Source: Talpa occidentalis
Taxonomy: Eukaryota > Chordata > Mammalia > Eulipotyphla > Talpidae
NCBI RefSeq assembly: GCF_014898055.3
Contig: NW_026555331.1
Coordinates: forward strand, 96,680,684 to 96,744,683
Direction: 5' to 3'
DNA length: 64,000 nucleotides
The notes beneath the pieces are model-generated. The model had not been told where the DNA came from and made no database searches. It worked only from the letters and a program-made list of their open reading frames with translations. The position numbers and the translations under genes are program-made. Numbering within the stretch: the stretch's first letter is position 1; the number at the start of each line of letters is the position of its first letter. Positions 30,201 to 36,780 of this stretch are shown piece by piece.

Positions 30201-33200
30201 CTATTTTGTACACCACTTACTATAAAATAAGATTGTAAATTCTTAATCAGCCAACTATGATTTATTACTGTGTAGTCTCTTAATTCTTAAAATATTTCCC
30301 ATTCTCTGTATCTACCACTCAAATGAGTGGAAACTATGGATGGGTAAGAAATAATTTACTAAAAAGTTCATTTTTTTCAGCAAAATTTGTGAACAAGCTC
30401 AAAGAATATGTAACTGGAGCCCTCAAGGAAAACAGAAATAAAATCTTAGAGATTTTAAAAGTTGTAAGTGAAAGGAAAAAAAAGTATCAATATGAACTAC
30501 TAAGATAGGGTGAATTTTTTATTTCAGTAATTAAAAAAATACTGTATATTATTTTCTGTGCATCTTCTACGTCTTATTATTTTCTGTGCATCTTCTACAA
30601 CTTTAAAGTTAAGTTCTTGGTATCAACACCAGACCATCTGTATCTCTTCATATAATATCAAAACATCCCAACCCCACAAAAGAACTGCAGGTAATGCAAA
30701 TCTGAAGTCTGCTTATATACTCAATTACAATTTTGTTCATAGAGTATGATATTAGAAAAAAATAAAAGAAAAAAGCAACATTCAAGATAATATAAAATAA
30801 CATAAATTATTAAAATCAGATACTTTTTTACAATGAAAGTATCTTTTTTAATTTGTTTATTTATTTTCTTTCATCGTTGTCAATTTTTAGACATAACTGA
30901 TTTCTCCCCTCAGGTGTAGTCCCTATGGTTCTCCTATGTAACCTAATTGCAAGTGAGTAATGACAAAATATTTTTAGAGTGAGTTAGGAAAAACAGTGTC
31001 CATTTCTTCTCCTCTTGTTAATATACAATTGATTTCACTCAAAGCAGTATACTTGACATCCTCACAAATCATACACATGACACTTTATTAAGACAAGAAA
31101 GACCCCCAAATTTCTACTTTTTTTCAAATTTTCACCATCTAACATGACAGTTTTAAAGATGATCTTTTAAAATGCATTTTGTAAGTGTGATTGGAATATG
31201 TCCTATAAATTTACAGTGAACATTAGTGAATTGTAGGAAATCTGTCAAGCCATATACAGATAATCACATTATTATAACTGCAAAGAAACAGACTTTGAGG
31301 TTGCACATTCCTTCACCCTATTTACCTTAGAAATCCCAGTTGATGTTGGAGGAAGAAATGAGTGTTCACACTGCTCTAGATACCTCTCTGAGTTTGTTTT
31401 TCCAAACAGGAGAGTAACCACAAAACCCCTAAAAAAGTATTTAATAGAATCAAAAACAAAATTTTACTATCATTTAGCACAAATATTACCAGCCAAATTT
31501 TTCAGATTTAATAGATGGTTTGTCATTCAATGGAAAGTCAATATGTGACTTGTGTAATGCAAGATATTGACAGACAATGTTATATTCTTTTTTTTTAATT
31601 TTTAAATTTTTTTTTACATTGTTGTTCATTATTTAAACAATATTTGCTTCCCCCCACCCACCCTCAGGTATAGTCCCCATAGAGTTTCCTTCACCAATGC
31701 ACCAGTGCACCATCACCTCAGTCCTATATTCTTAGGTTTACAACAACTATAAACATTTTGTGCATTTATACAATGCCTTTCAAAGATTTAATCAAATATA
31801 TTTCATAATGAACCTCAGGCAATGTTTTCAAACTTGAGAAAAAACAGCCTTTATTAAATAAATGGTAGCTAAATAACCAATTATAAAGACAAATGATATC
31901 TAAATCTGTATCTTAATCACACAATTCTATCGTTTCAGTGACATGAGATAATAATTTGGTGCTATCAATACAAAATAAACAAATTCTCTACAGAAAAAAA
32001 TAATTCATTATTTAAAAACAAAAAAAACCCTGGAATTTAAATAAATATATCCCCCAAAGATTATTTTTTAAAAAAATAGAGAGATAAGGTAAGATAAATT
32101 CTGGTTTAGGACAGCTTTACTCTAAGTATTATCTAAATTATCAACACTTCCTATATTTAAAATGTACCAAATGACATCAGGTAATTCATAATATAACAAA
32201 ACTTGGAATTTCAGATCCTACCACGTGACTGTCAATTATTATCTAGACTTTTTATTGCCCCTCCCATATCCCCCATTATCCCACCTTATCTAAAGATTTT
32301 TAGAGAGCTTTACACATATCCACAAAATATTTTTCTGAAATTATTTCTTGATAAATTAACAGAATTAAAAAGGGATCAACAAAGGTTCTTGTGACTTTTA
32401 AATGAAAAGATTACCAACCTTCTCCCTTTCCCAAATTTTATATGAAATAATTTAAGGAAAATCGTTCACCATCTTTCCACTTCCAAGAATTCCCAGGGCA
32501 TCTACCTTTGTCTATAAAGCTACAACTTCCTTCCTTTCTGAAGTACTGGAAAGTATTCTGAAATCCTTTTCCTTTACTTTTGCTAAGAACTTATTATATT
32601 AGTGAAATAAAAGAAATCTATCATTTTACAAGAAATACCTCAGAATAATCTCCCTTACACTGGATAAATGTAGCCACAACTCTGTGGGGAAGGGCTCTAA
32701 CCAAGCGGGTATTCATTCACGCTCTGACCTTAAATATGTGACTCAACAGTCTAATTAGGAAGCCCAAATAACTACAGATCTATACAGTCTCTGATCAGCT
32801 TTATAATCAATAAAAATATTCTGAACTTAGTTATATGATTCCTATCGCTCATGTCTCAATTATTTCACTGTGCAGTATCCTATCTAAGCAATTATCATGA
32901 AAATACCAACTCTAACAGAAAATATCTTTTGACGAATAGTCCTTGAGAGAGCTGCTCTGTTTAATTAATTCTCACTTGTTCAACAATAAGTGAATATATT
33001 CAATATAAAACAGCTACCCATGATTTTCAAAACCTATGCTGAAAGAGGTGATATAAGTGGTAGATATATTCAGAAGTCACACCATTAGTGTTTTACACAG
33101 TCTCTTGGGTCACAATTTATATATATTATTCAATTCAGTTAAGTAATTTAAATCTATAGGTTTAAACAACTCCTCCAAATGTTGAAGGTCTCAAAAGACG

Positions 33201-34105
33201 TTTAAAAGGACTCAGAGGATATTCATTGCAAACATAATTACATAAATGTATTGTTTATATACATACACACACATGTTAACAAAAAAATACTCATTTCAGC
33301 TAGGTTACCTTTGTTAGAGTACGTAAATAACAAGTACTTCACTTGTTTATACATTTTCTTACATATAATTCATGTCTGATACCAAATGGTTTGCACCAGA
33401 AACAACACTAAATCATGACAGAAAATATTCTTTCAAAAATATAGCAATTCAAGGTAAATACTTGTATGTACACCAAGTAACCATGAAGGGAAAACTGCAA
33501 AATTGTGTGTGTTGAATTTTCTTAACTAAAACGACAGCATTCACTAAGGGGAATAATTAACCTTATTGTCTAAAGCCTAATTAACAAGAGTATCTTCTAC
33601 AATGTAAAAGTAGAATTTAACATGTTTGTCATCTTAAATAATAGATAGTATATGAGGAAAATTCTACCTTAAAGGAGGACTACACCAAATTAAAAATGTC
33701 ATACTATTACAAAAAATTTTCTATCACTAGTTCTATCTAGTTCTATCATTAGAACTGAAATTCTAGTTTTGAAGAGTACTTACTACCCATATTTCTGGCA
33801 CAAATTATAACTCTCACCACTTTCATTTCCATGAGTATCTAATTTTACTTTTTTAAACTCACTACTCAAAAACAATTTACAAAAACAGCATTCATAAATA
33901 AATCATTCTTCCATTTCTCATGGCCATTTGTCTCAATTTTGAACAAAACAACATGACACAGGAATTGTAAAATAATCACGATGTGTACTTACCCACCCAC
34001 AAAGCAGAGGATATAAAATGCCAAATATAATATCACAAAGGGTCCAAAGGTTATTAGAGAAAGGACAATGACAAGGCTTCCCCATCCCCATATGGACAGA
34101 CTGGT
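2674..34105 (-). CDS. SNX13: SNX13 (sorting nexin 13), partial gene, 14 coding exons
   Basis: Fourteen minus-strand exons (given separately) join in phase into about 528 codons matching my knowledge of SNX13/RGS-PX1. Order: an N-terminal hydrophobic hairpin (window residues about 10-45), a PXA domain (about 93-280) and an RGS domain (about 369-507); the PX and C-terminal nexin domains would lie below position 1. The family is known as ER-anchored sorting nexins acting at ER-endolysosome contacts; SNX13 has been linked to lysosomal cholesterol handling and, through RGS, to G-alpha-s. Every exon has AG/GT boundaries and no in-frame stop. The human protein begins with about four residues in an earlier exon, absent here, so the promoter and 5' UTR are outside. 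Key words seen: [58 protein letters not shown]14, SNX19 and SNX25 are the related alternatives; the sequence fits SNX13 best. Confidence 0.95.
3303..3545 (+). repeat. tRNA-derived SINE, subfamily B, 5' deletion
   Basis: It starts with GGGCCTCCCTGGTTAAGC; part of the A-box region is missing. It continues through GCTGCTCCCCTCAACAGTG to TTGTATGCATAAAGAAATAA. Flanking repeats AAAAATCCAATCA appear at 3288-3300 and just after the A-tail. It lies in the intron between the last two exons of the window. Confidence 0.85.
3616..3720 (-). CDS. SNX13: SNX13 exon: RGS domain
   Basis: Thirty-five codons, phase 0 to phase 0: [20 protein letters not shown] then [15 protein letters not shown]. The acceptor is CATTTTTAG before GCA; the donor is AGGAAG followed by GTACTT, modest but acceptable. 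It continues the RGS fold; the DDIQRK end joins directly to VYELM in the next exon. Confidence 0.95.
3950..4050 (+). repeat. possible MIR fragment
   Basis: GTAAGGATTAAAAGAGATCTATGTAAGACATACAATCAGTGTCCAGCACACAG resembles the MIR 3' part (GAGGATTAAATGAGATAAT...AGTGCCTGGCACATAG). Diverged, so moderate to low confidence. Confidence 0.4.
4147..4418 (+). repeat. tRNA-derived SINE, subfamily B
   Basis: It starts with GGGCCTCCCTGGTGGTGCAA, has a B-box-like AGTTTGATCCC, and ends in TTGTATGCATAAATAAATAA plus poly(A). The AAGGGGTTA head and TATGCATAAA tail define subfamily B. Confidence 0.9.
4680..4805 (+). repeat. MIR
   Basis: GTCAGTTAACTCAATTTTCTAAAAGTCAGTTTCTTCACCTATAAAATGAGTACAATAA, then GTGAGGTAAAATG...GCACTTAGCA, follows the MIR consensus closely in order and spacing. 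It ends about 90 bp from the RGS exon at 4894-5087. Confidence 0.75.
4894..5087 (-). CDS. SNX13: SNX13 exon: RGS domain core
   Basis: The longest exon in the window (194 nt) reads [20 protein letters not shown] then [20 protein letters not shown] then [20 protein letters not shown] then [15 protein letters not shown] is the RGS helix containing the conserved L-x-FW motif. The RGS box of SNX13 has been reported to accelerate G-alpha-s GTP hydrolysis; whether it does so here cannot be seen. The acceptor is TTTGGTAG before ATTAC; the donor is GAAAAG followed by GTGAGT. Confidence 0.96.
5088..5968 (-). other. SNX13 intron, no recognised element
   Basis: AT-rich intron. I see short poly(A/T) runs and a C-rich patch near 5785-5805 but no gene, RNA or repeat I can name. 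Confidence 0.6.
5969..6068 (-). CDS. SNX13: SNX13 exon: start of RGS domain
   Basis: It reads [20 protein letters not shown] then [13 protein letters not shown] plus one base of Asp. The stretch from [16 protein letters not shown] is the first RGS helix, where a 'partner' aromatic/hydrophobic pattern is expected. The acceptor is TTATTTGTAG before GAA; the donor is TTATGG followed by GTAGGT. Length is 100 nt. Confidence 0.95.
6600..7920. repeat. ancient L1M-like 3' region (tentative)
   Basis: A pyrimidine-rich, exon-less stretch with phrases such as AACTCAGGAATTAACCTTGAGTCC, AATCCATTTACAAATCTTGTTAGC and GAATTATTAATAAATAA. These match my memory of an old interspersed repeat seen in many mammals (probably an L1M-type 3' UTR). 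Similar sequence recurs at 22700-23410 and 60550-61760. Exact family is uncertain. Confidence 0.4.
8174..8262 (-). CDS. SNX13: SNX13 exon: PXA-RGS linker
   Basis: It completes Asp and reads [20 protein letters not shown] then RIQRLQSGK. The acceptor is TGTTTTTAG before ATATC; the donor is GGCAAA followed by GTAAGT. Length is 89 nt, leaving phase 0 into the RGS-starting exon. The sequence is predicted helical and basic. Confidence 0.95.
8635..8773 (-). CDS. SNX13: SNX13 exon: PXA-RGS linker
   Basis: It reads [20 protein letters not shown] then [20 protein letters not shown] then LDTAGD, a charged, probably helical linker between PXA and RGS. The acceptor is CATTTTCAG before ATC; the donor is GGTGATG followed by GTAAGT. 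Length is 139 nt, leaving after one base of an Asp codon. An open reading frame running on toward 8815 merely extends into the intron. Confidence 0.96.
8774..10259 (-). other. SNX13 intron, no recognised element
   Basis: Unique-looking AT-rich intron upstream of the 8635-8773 exon in transcript order. The 87-codon minus-strand frame near 9377-9640 resembles nothing I know and has no coding support. Confidence 0.55.
10260..13310 (+). pseudogene. decayed L1 ORF2 copy, with nested SINE
   Basis: Recognisable L1 ORF2 landmarks in order: CTTCTGTTGTTTACAAGAAATC (endonuclease QETH region, about 10370), GATCATATCTTGGGACACAAG (IDHILGH region, about 10840), TATAGACCAATATACCTGAAT (YRPISL region, about 11740), ATGGGATTTATACCAGGGATGC (VGFIPG region, about 11840), GGAACAAGACAAGGATGCCC (GTRQGCP region, about 12115) and ACTATCACTATTTGCAAGT (LSLFA, about 12240). 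After the SINE it resumes and then jumps to ORF2 3'-end sequence (about 12895-13140). Many frameshifts and a large deletion make it non-functional. Much older than the element at 43054. Confidence 0.9.
12313..12587 (+). repeat. tRNA-derived SINE, nested in decayed L1
   Basis: It starts with GGGCCTCCTCTGGTGGTGCA, has a perfect B box GGTTCGATCCC, and ends TTGTATAAATAAATAAATAA plus a long A-tail. A perfect 18-bp target duplication AAGAAGTTACTAGAAACA lies at 12295-12312 and 12588-12605, within the L1 sequence. It is therefore younger than that L1, and quite recent. Confidence 0.97.
13966..14239 (+). repeat. tRNA-derived SINE, subfamily A
   Basis: It starts with GGGCCTCCCCAGTGGCGCAG, with B box GGTTCGATCCCCGGCCG and core TGCTCCCCTCAGCAGTGTAC. 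The tail has TATAAATAAATAAATAAATA followed by T-rich and A bases. Flanks AGAAATATATA / AGAAATACATA at 13955-13965 and 14240-14250 form an 11-bp duplication with one mismatch. Confidence 0.93.
14517..14772 (+). repeat. tRNA-derived SINE, subfamily B
   Basis: It starts GAACTCCCTGGTGGTGCAGG with the subfamily-B head (AAGTCTCAGCACAATCAAGC) and ends TTGTATGCATAAATAAAAAT-like sequence plus poly(A). ATTACCTA occurs at 14509-14516 and 14773-14780. It sits about 256 bp from the 15029-15112 exon. Confidence 0.9.
15029..15112 (-). CDS. SNX13: SNX13 exon: end of PXA domain
   Basis: Twenty-eight codons in phase 0: [20 protein letters not shown] then INQYIIWM, the C-terminal helix of PXA with its conserved LSDPDYIN motif. 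The acceptor is TTTTATTCAG before GAA; the donor is TGGATG followed by GTAAGT. Two SINEs (13966-14239 and 14517-14772) lie just downstream in the same intron. Confidence 0.95.
15113..16720 (-). other. SNX13 intron, short tandem repeat only
   Basis: No named repeat or gene seen. At 15467-15502 an 18-bp unit (TAAAATATTAACATTGGT) is repeated twice in tandem with a partial third copy. Otherwise AT-rich intron. Confidence 0.6.
16725..17560. repeat. ancient interspersed repeat, family not assigned
   Basis: TGTGCCTGGTACTATGATAATCACTAGGTAC, CCCTACCCTTATAGGATTTAACAG and later GGAAGTCATCAGCATTTAGG are phrases I associate with an old mammalian repeat also suggested at 34895-35360. The open frames within it show no coding support. 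Family name uncertain. Confidence 0.35.
17561..18725 (-). other. SNX13 intron, no recognised element
   Basis: AT-rich intron; a short palindromic AATATTTTAATATTAATATT stretch lies near 18310-18345. Nothing else recognised. Confidence 0.55.
18726..18814 (-). CDS. SNX13: SNX13 exon: PXA domain
   Basis: It completes Gly and reads [20 protein letters not shown] then NKIMRYFVR. The LPP followed by a conserved FxxxxxRxFxRE-type stretch is characteristic of PXA domains. The acceptor is CTTATTTCTAG before GAT; the donor is GTCAGG followed by GTAAGC. Length is 89 nt, leaving in phase 0. Confidence 0.95.
18815..20040 (-). other. SNX13 intron with unusual GTTTTC donor
   Basis: The intron between the exons ending at 20041 and starting at 18814. 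Its 5' end is GTTTTCTTTG; its 3' end is ATTATAACTACTTTTCTTATTTCTAG. No repeat or gene recognised inside. Confidence 0.6.
20041..20142 (-). CDS. SNX13: SNX13 exon: PXA domain, unusual donor
   Basis: It completes a Gly codon and reads [20 protein letters not shown] then [13 protein letters not shown]. The acceptor TTTGCTCAG before GTACAG is strong. The donor is GAAGAAG followed by GTTTTCTTT, which lacks the usual purine at +3 and G at +5. The phase nonetheless joins perfectly to the 18726-18814 exon (Gly-Phe-Leu-Arg), so I take the boundary as real. Read-through would continue in frame for about 16 intronic codons before a stop. Length is 102 nt. Confidence 0.92.
20232..20353 (-). CDS. SNX13: SNX13 exon: PXA domain
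   Basis: After one base completing Arg it reads [20 protein letters not shown] then [20 protein letters not shown]. This is conserved PXA sequence (KEIDW, DDFGTHL). The acceptor is TTTTTTATAAG before GTC; the donor is GTTAAAG followed by GTAATG. Length is 122 nt. Only 89 bp of intron separates it from the next exon at 20041-20142, a very short intron. Confidence 0.96.
20354..22690 (-). other. SNX13 intron, no recognised element
   Basis: The 3' third (in transcript order) of the 7.9-kb intron. AT-rich, with only short open frames. I see nothing nameable. Confidence 0.5.
22700..23410. repeat. ancient L1M-like 3' region (tentative)
   Basis: CAGTCAGAGAGAACTTTTTAAAAATATAAATATGATA, later GTCAGAGACATGTCTATTTAATTCTACTG and CCAGTGTCTAAATAAAAACTCAATG...TATTGAATCC. 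Same family impression as 6600-7920 and 60550-61760. Diverged, non-coding. Confidence 0.4.
23698..23964 (-). repeat. tRNA-derived SINE
   Basis: Minus-strand copy: plus strand runs from TTTATTTATTTATTTTATAC to CACCACCAGGGGAGGCCCC, with GGGATCGAACTGG (reverse B box). Target duplication AATTAAGTATTT at 23686-23697 and 23965-23976 is a perfect 12-bp match. Same strand as SNX13. Confidence 0.95.
24170..24615 (+). repeat. L1 3' end (ORF2 end and 3' UTR)
   Basis: ACACAATGGAATGCTGCTTAGC, CATGGATAGAGCTGGAAGGG and GGCTAAGCAAAATAAGCCAGG match the L1 ORF2 C-terminus. It is followed by a purine-rich 3' UTR and an AATAAATAAATAATAATAA tail. 5'-truncated. Confidence 0.85.
24616..25850 (-). other. SNX13 intron, no recognised element
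   Basis: Unannotated intronic sequence without nameable repeat, RNA or exon. Confidence 0.5.
25851..26132 (-). repeat. tRNA-derived SINE
   Basis: Minus-strand copy: plus strand runs from TTTTTTTATTTATACAAGAA to GCGCCACCCAGGAGGACCC with reverse B box GGAATCGAACC. Target duplications AAAATGTCAT (25841-25850) and AAAATGTCGT (from 26133) differ at one base. Confidence 0.93.
26490..26690 (+). repeat. MIR
   Basis: TAATGTCATTCAATCCTAATAACAACCTATAAGTAGATATAGATTACCCCC, then AAAGAACTTACATG and ...CCAGAGCTTAATAACTAATACAGC...CAATGCTAGGACTTCAGAC follows the MIR core and its 3' half in order. Confidence 0.7.
26910..27630 (+). repeat. L1 3' end with microsatellite expansion
   Basis: ACTGTGGAAAACAGTATGG, CCATATGATCCAGTAATCCC and CAGCACTATTCACAATAGC are L1 ORF2 3'-end landmarks. 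A (TA)n/(CA)n tract at about 27146-27205 replaces the usual short variable spot. The tail has AATTAACACAGCCCCAATAA. Frameshifted and 5'-truncated. Confidence 0.88.
27146..27205. repeat. (TA)n-(CA)n microsatellite
   Basis: GTGTGTATATATATATATAA, then about 16 CA units, then TATAATGTATATAT. The two ends are partly self-complementary. It lies inside an L1 fragment. Confidence 0.9.
27631..28287 (-). other. SNX13 intron, no recognised element
   Basis: Intronic, no nameable repeat or gene. Confidence 0.5.
28288..28409 (-). CDS. SNX13: SNX13 exon: PXA domain
   Basis: It reads [20 protein letters not shown] then [20 protein letters not shown], the hydrophobic/aromatic core of the PXA domain. The acceptor is TTCTGTTGTAG before GTT; the donor is GCTACTAG followed by GTAAGG. 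Length is 122 nt, entering phase 0 and leaving after two bases of the Arg codon completed at 20353. The downstream intron of about 7.9 kb is the longest between two exons that both lie in the window. Confidence 0.95.
28410..29423 (-). other. SNX13 intron, no recognised element
   Basis: About 1.0 kb of AT-rich intron between two PXA exons; nothing recognised. Confidence 0.55.
29424..29513 (-). CDS. SNX13: SNX13 exon: linker into PXA domain
   Basis: Thirty codons, phase 0 to phase 0: [20 protein letters not shown] then [10 protein letters not shown]. The motif around [15 protein letters not shown] opens the PXA (PX-associated) domain. The acceptor is TTCCTTTAAG before TGC; the donor is CAGCAA followed by GTGAGT. 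The Met in EEMKRE is the first in-frame Met encoded by the exons in this window, which matters for any transcript that starts inside the upstream intron. Confidence 0.95.
29514..31325 (-). other. SNX13 intron with small repeats
   Basis: It contains a TATATATA/GTGTGTG microsatellite (about 30058-30105), a 28-bp tandem duplication (about 30547-30598) and a possible diverged reversed L1 tail near 30840-30955. No exon recognised. Confidence 0.55.
30547..30598. repeat. 28-bp-period tandem duplication
   Basis: A 24-base block containing TTATTTTCTGTGCATCTTCT occurs identically at 30547-30570 and 30575-30598, four bases apart. Confidence 0.9.
31326..31428 (-). CDS. SNX13: SNX13 exon: end of membrane anchor and linker
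   Basis: It completes a split Gly codon and reads [20 protein letters not shown] then [14 protein letters not shown]. The first eight residues continue the hydrophobic hairpin; the rest is the polar linker ahead of the PXA domain. The acceptor is CTTTTTTAG before GGG; the donor is TCTAAG followed by GTAAAT. Length is 103 nt (1 base plus 34 codons), leaving in phase 0 into the 29424-29513 exon. Confidence 0.92.
31585..31725 (-). repeat. L1 3' end fragment (old)
   Basis: Read on the minus strand: GGTGCACTGGTGCATTGGTG, then GGGACTATACCTGAGGGTGG, then AATGAACAACAATGTAAA and an A-rich tail. It closely parallels plus-strand sequence at 42950-43053, which marks both as the same L1-type 3' end. Confidence 0.65.
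31726..33992 (-). other. SNX13 intron, no recognised element
   Basis: AT-rich intron downstream of the membrane-anchor exon in transcript order; nothing nameable. Confidence 0.5.
33993..34105 (-). CDS. SNX13: SNX13 exon encoding the N-terminal membrane anchor
   Basis: This is the most 5' SNX13 exon in the window. It reads [17 protein letters not shown] then [18 protein letters not shown], strongly hydrophobic and consistent with the first membrane segment that anchors the protein in the ER. The acceptor is TTTATTTCAG before ACC; the donor is GTGGGTGG followed by GTAAGT. It enters in phase 0 (assumed from the human protein, where about four residues precede it) and leaves after two bases of a codon. 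Length is 113 nt. An (ATA)n microsatellite lies just upstream of its acceptor at 34121-34155. Confidence 0.93.
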
Positions 34106-34119
34106 CTGAAATAAAGCAA

Positions 34120-34120
<1 letters not shown>

Positions 34121-34155
<35 letters not shown>
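34121..34155. repeat. (ATA)n microsatellite at the SNX13 exon acceptor
   Basis: About 12 perfect trinucleotide units. On the SNX13 strand this is (TTA/ATT)n ending about 15 bases before the exon at 34105, separated by TTTTGCTTTATTTCAG. It therefore occupies the place where the branch point is expected. Confidence 0.95.
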
Positions 34156-34156
<1 letters not shown>

Positions 34157-36511
34157 GAAACTTTAATAAATAACATCATATGAATTAAAGAACCAACAAA
34201 ACTTTTACCCTTAACTTTTCAATTTTCCCTCTTAAAAATTTACAGTATTGTTTCAGTAACCTAAAATAATTGCATCTGAAAATATTAAATATACTCTTGG
34301 AAATTTACTGCAAGAAATAGCATATAAAATCTATAGTCAGAAATATTTACAGAATATCAGAAATGACTAAAATCTAGTGACTGTAATATACACAAGAAAA
34401 ACTGCTAAATGATATGCTGGCATGAAAATATATTTATTTTAAGAATGTGTATATGTATAAATGGCAAGGCACATACAAAGGTTGAAGCATACTACACACT
34501 TGCATTTATTTAGAATATTTGATTTTAAAACTAAGTTCCAATTTATCATATAAAGACAATGTAAAATTTTTATATTTCAAGGTAAGAAATCCACATCTCA
34601 CTAAAAATTGTTACTTTTCTTTCACTCAAATTGTTTGCAGAATTTATAAAATTACTGTAGCAAAAATTCCACCTTCTAGATGCCAAAATTTACCATAAAA
34701 TCAAGAAAGCAAATCTAAACATTTTCCATTCTTAAAAATAAACCCAAAACACCCGATTTTTGTTTGAAATTGTATTGTATTAACCAATAAGAAAACATTC
34801 ATTTTTATAATGACAAAGTAGATTTTAGCAATTGAAATCATCATGAATAAATAAATGCATTCAACAAATCTCCACATCCATTCGTCCCACACTATGAGGT
34901 ATACAAAGGAAGCATTTGCCCCACTCCTGCCATCAAGAGCACACAGAAGACAGTCTTATGAGAATAAAAGACATTAAACTAAAAGAGAGAAATAGAAAGC
35001 ATTATAAGATGCTAAGCTTAACAAAATCAATGACCAGAAAACTATGGAAAAGACAGTAAGTGCTATGAATTATGAGAGAAAGGCCAGTTTTATTCATCCG
35101 TTCACCTATCATCGACTGTTTCCTATGTGCTGTAGGTGCAAGGTACTGAGTGAGGATTCCACAAGGAATAAAACATACCCTCATAAGTCCACACTCTAGT
35201 AGATGAGAATACATACATACATACCTTCATAAATTTCACATGCAGAAACAAGACAAATCAGACATAGTTTTATCAGATGGGGACTAATGTTATGGAGAAA
35301 AATCAAGCAACTGTATCGGTTGGCCTAAGAAGGTTTCAATGATTAGAGGTCACATGAGCAGAAATTTTGGGTAAGATTTATTAAAGGAGAACTTATAGTG
35401 GCAACTTTCTATGGCAAACAGTATTTTTCCATGTAGTCATATCTTATTGTATATATTATCAGTAAAGTCTTTTTCATTTTTTCTCTACAGAGCTGGTACA
35501 ACTTTTGTTCATTTTTATTTTTATTATCCCTTTTTCTCATCCTGGCCACTATCATTTTTTAAACAAGAGGACAAATACCTGGTGTAGCTTCCATTCTGCT
35601 CACATGACCTGCTCTCTGAATCAGATGTGAATGCCATTTCACTGACAAAAGTGGTCTCCTCTGACTGCTTTTAAGAGCTAAAAATAGGCCATGGCGATTC
35701 AGAATAAAGTACTGAGCAGGTCAGTCCCTCTCACTATAATTCTGCTGAACATCTAGTACCTGATCCACAATACAATACTGCCAGATGCCCAACTGTGGGA
35801 AATAGATGCTATCTTACAAGATTTAGTCAGAAACTTATTCCTGAAAAGTTATCGTAAATTCTCAGGAAAGTTGGAAAAAACAGACTACGACCTAGATACT
35901 TTATTCAGTCTACCTTCTCCAGTGAGATTTAATCTAATATTGGCAATACTACTCATCCTTTACAGATTTATGCTTACTAGTCAGTTTTTCAAAGTTAAAC
36001 ACTTATTGTTAAGGCTAAATTCAGAGGTTTTAAAAATGAAAAAACTAATGGATATTAATAAAGTACGACTTCTGAGAGTAAAAGAAAGGAAGGAAGGAGA
36101 AATGGTGAAAGGGGCATATGGAATGGTGGTAGGGAAAAAATTAAAAAGGGCATGATGATGATGAGGAGGAGGAGGATGATGATGATAGATTAAAACAGCT
36201 TACAAAAAGCATTAATGAACAGTTCTCATCAATAAGATAAAGTTAGGGTGTGTACACTGAAACATTAAAATAGTGAATTGTCCAAAAAGTTTTATATTAT
36301 TCATAGTGTCCCTATAAATATAATTCACTGATAATATAGTCTTATTATTTAGTGAGATTAAGAAAAACATTTGACCTAATACCACTAAAAAAATCTTAAA
36401 TTTTTATTTCCTGAGATGATAAAGAACAATAAAATTTAGAAAAAATGTTTACTACTTGGTGAATCTCAAAAATTTGTCATCTAACAAGTGCCTGAAGTTA
36501 AAAGTTACAAG
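34156..36511 (-). other. SNX13 intron; possible ancient repeat
   Basis: At 34895-35360 phrases such as GCACACAGAAGACAGTC, GTTTCCTATGTGCTGTAGGTGC and AAACATACCCTCATAAG recall the repeat suspected at 16725-17560. A GATGATGAGGAGGAGGAGGA low-complexity patch lies at about 36150-36190. No exon seen. Confidence 0.4.
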
Positions 36512-36780
36512 AGGGCCTCCCTGGTGGCGCAAGGAGTTAAAGTCTATCAAGCTATCACCAGTCACTGTGGCAAGAGTTTGATCCCTGACTAGGGAGCTAA
36601 TCCACATATGGCACAACAGACCTCTCCTGTCTCACCTGCTGCTCCCCTCAGCAGCGTATATCAGTAGACCTGCCTGTTCTGCTCCTAACCCTGTCTCAGG
36701 TAAATCCTCTCACCTCCCGCATCTATGGCCTACACCCCAGTTCTTATATGCAAAAACAAAATAAAATAAATCTTAAAAAA
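36512..36780 (+). repeat. tRNA-derived SINE, subfamily B
   Basis: It starts GGGCCTCCCTGGTGGCGCAA, with AGTTTGATCCC, core TGCTCCCCTCAGCAGCG and tail AGTTCTTATATGCAAAAACA plus A-rich sequence. Flanks AAAGTTACAAG / AAAGTTTCAAG at 36501-36511 and from 36781 differ at one base. Confidence 0.92.
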
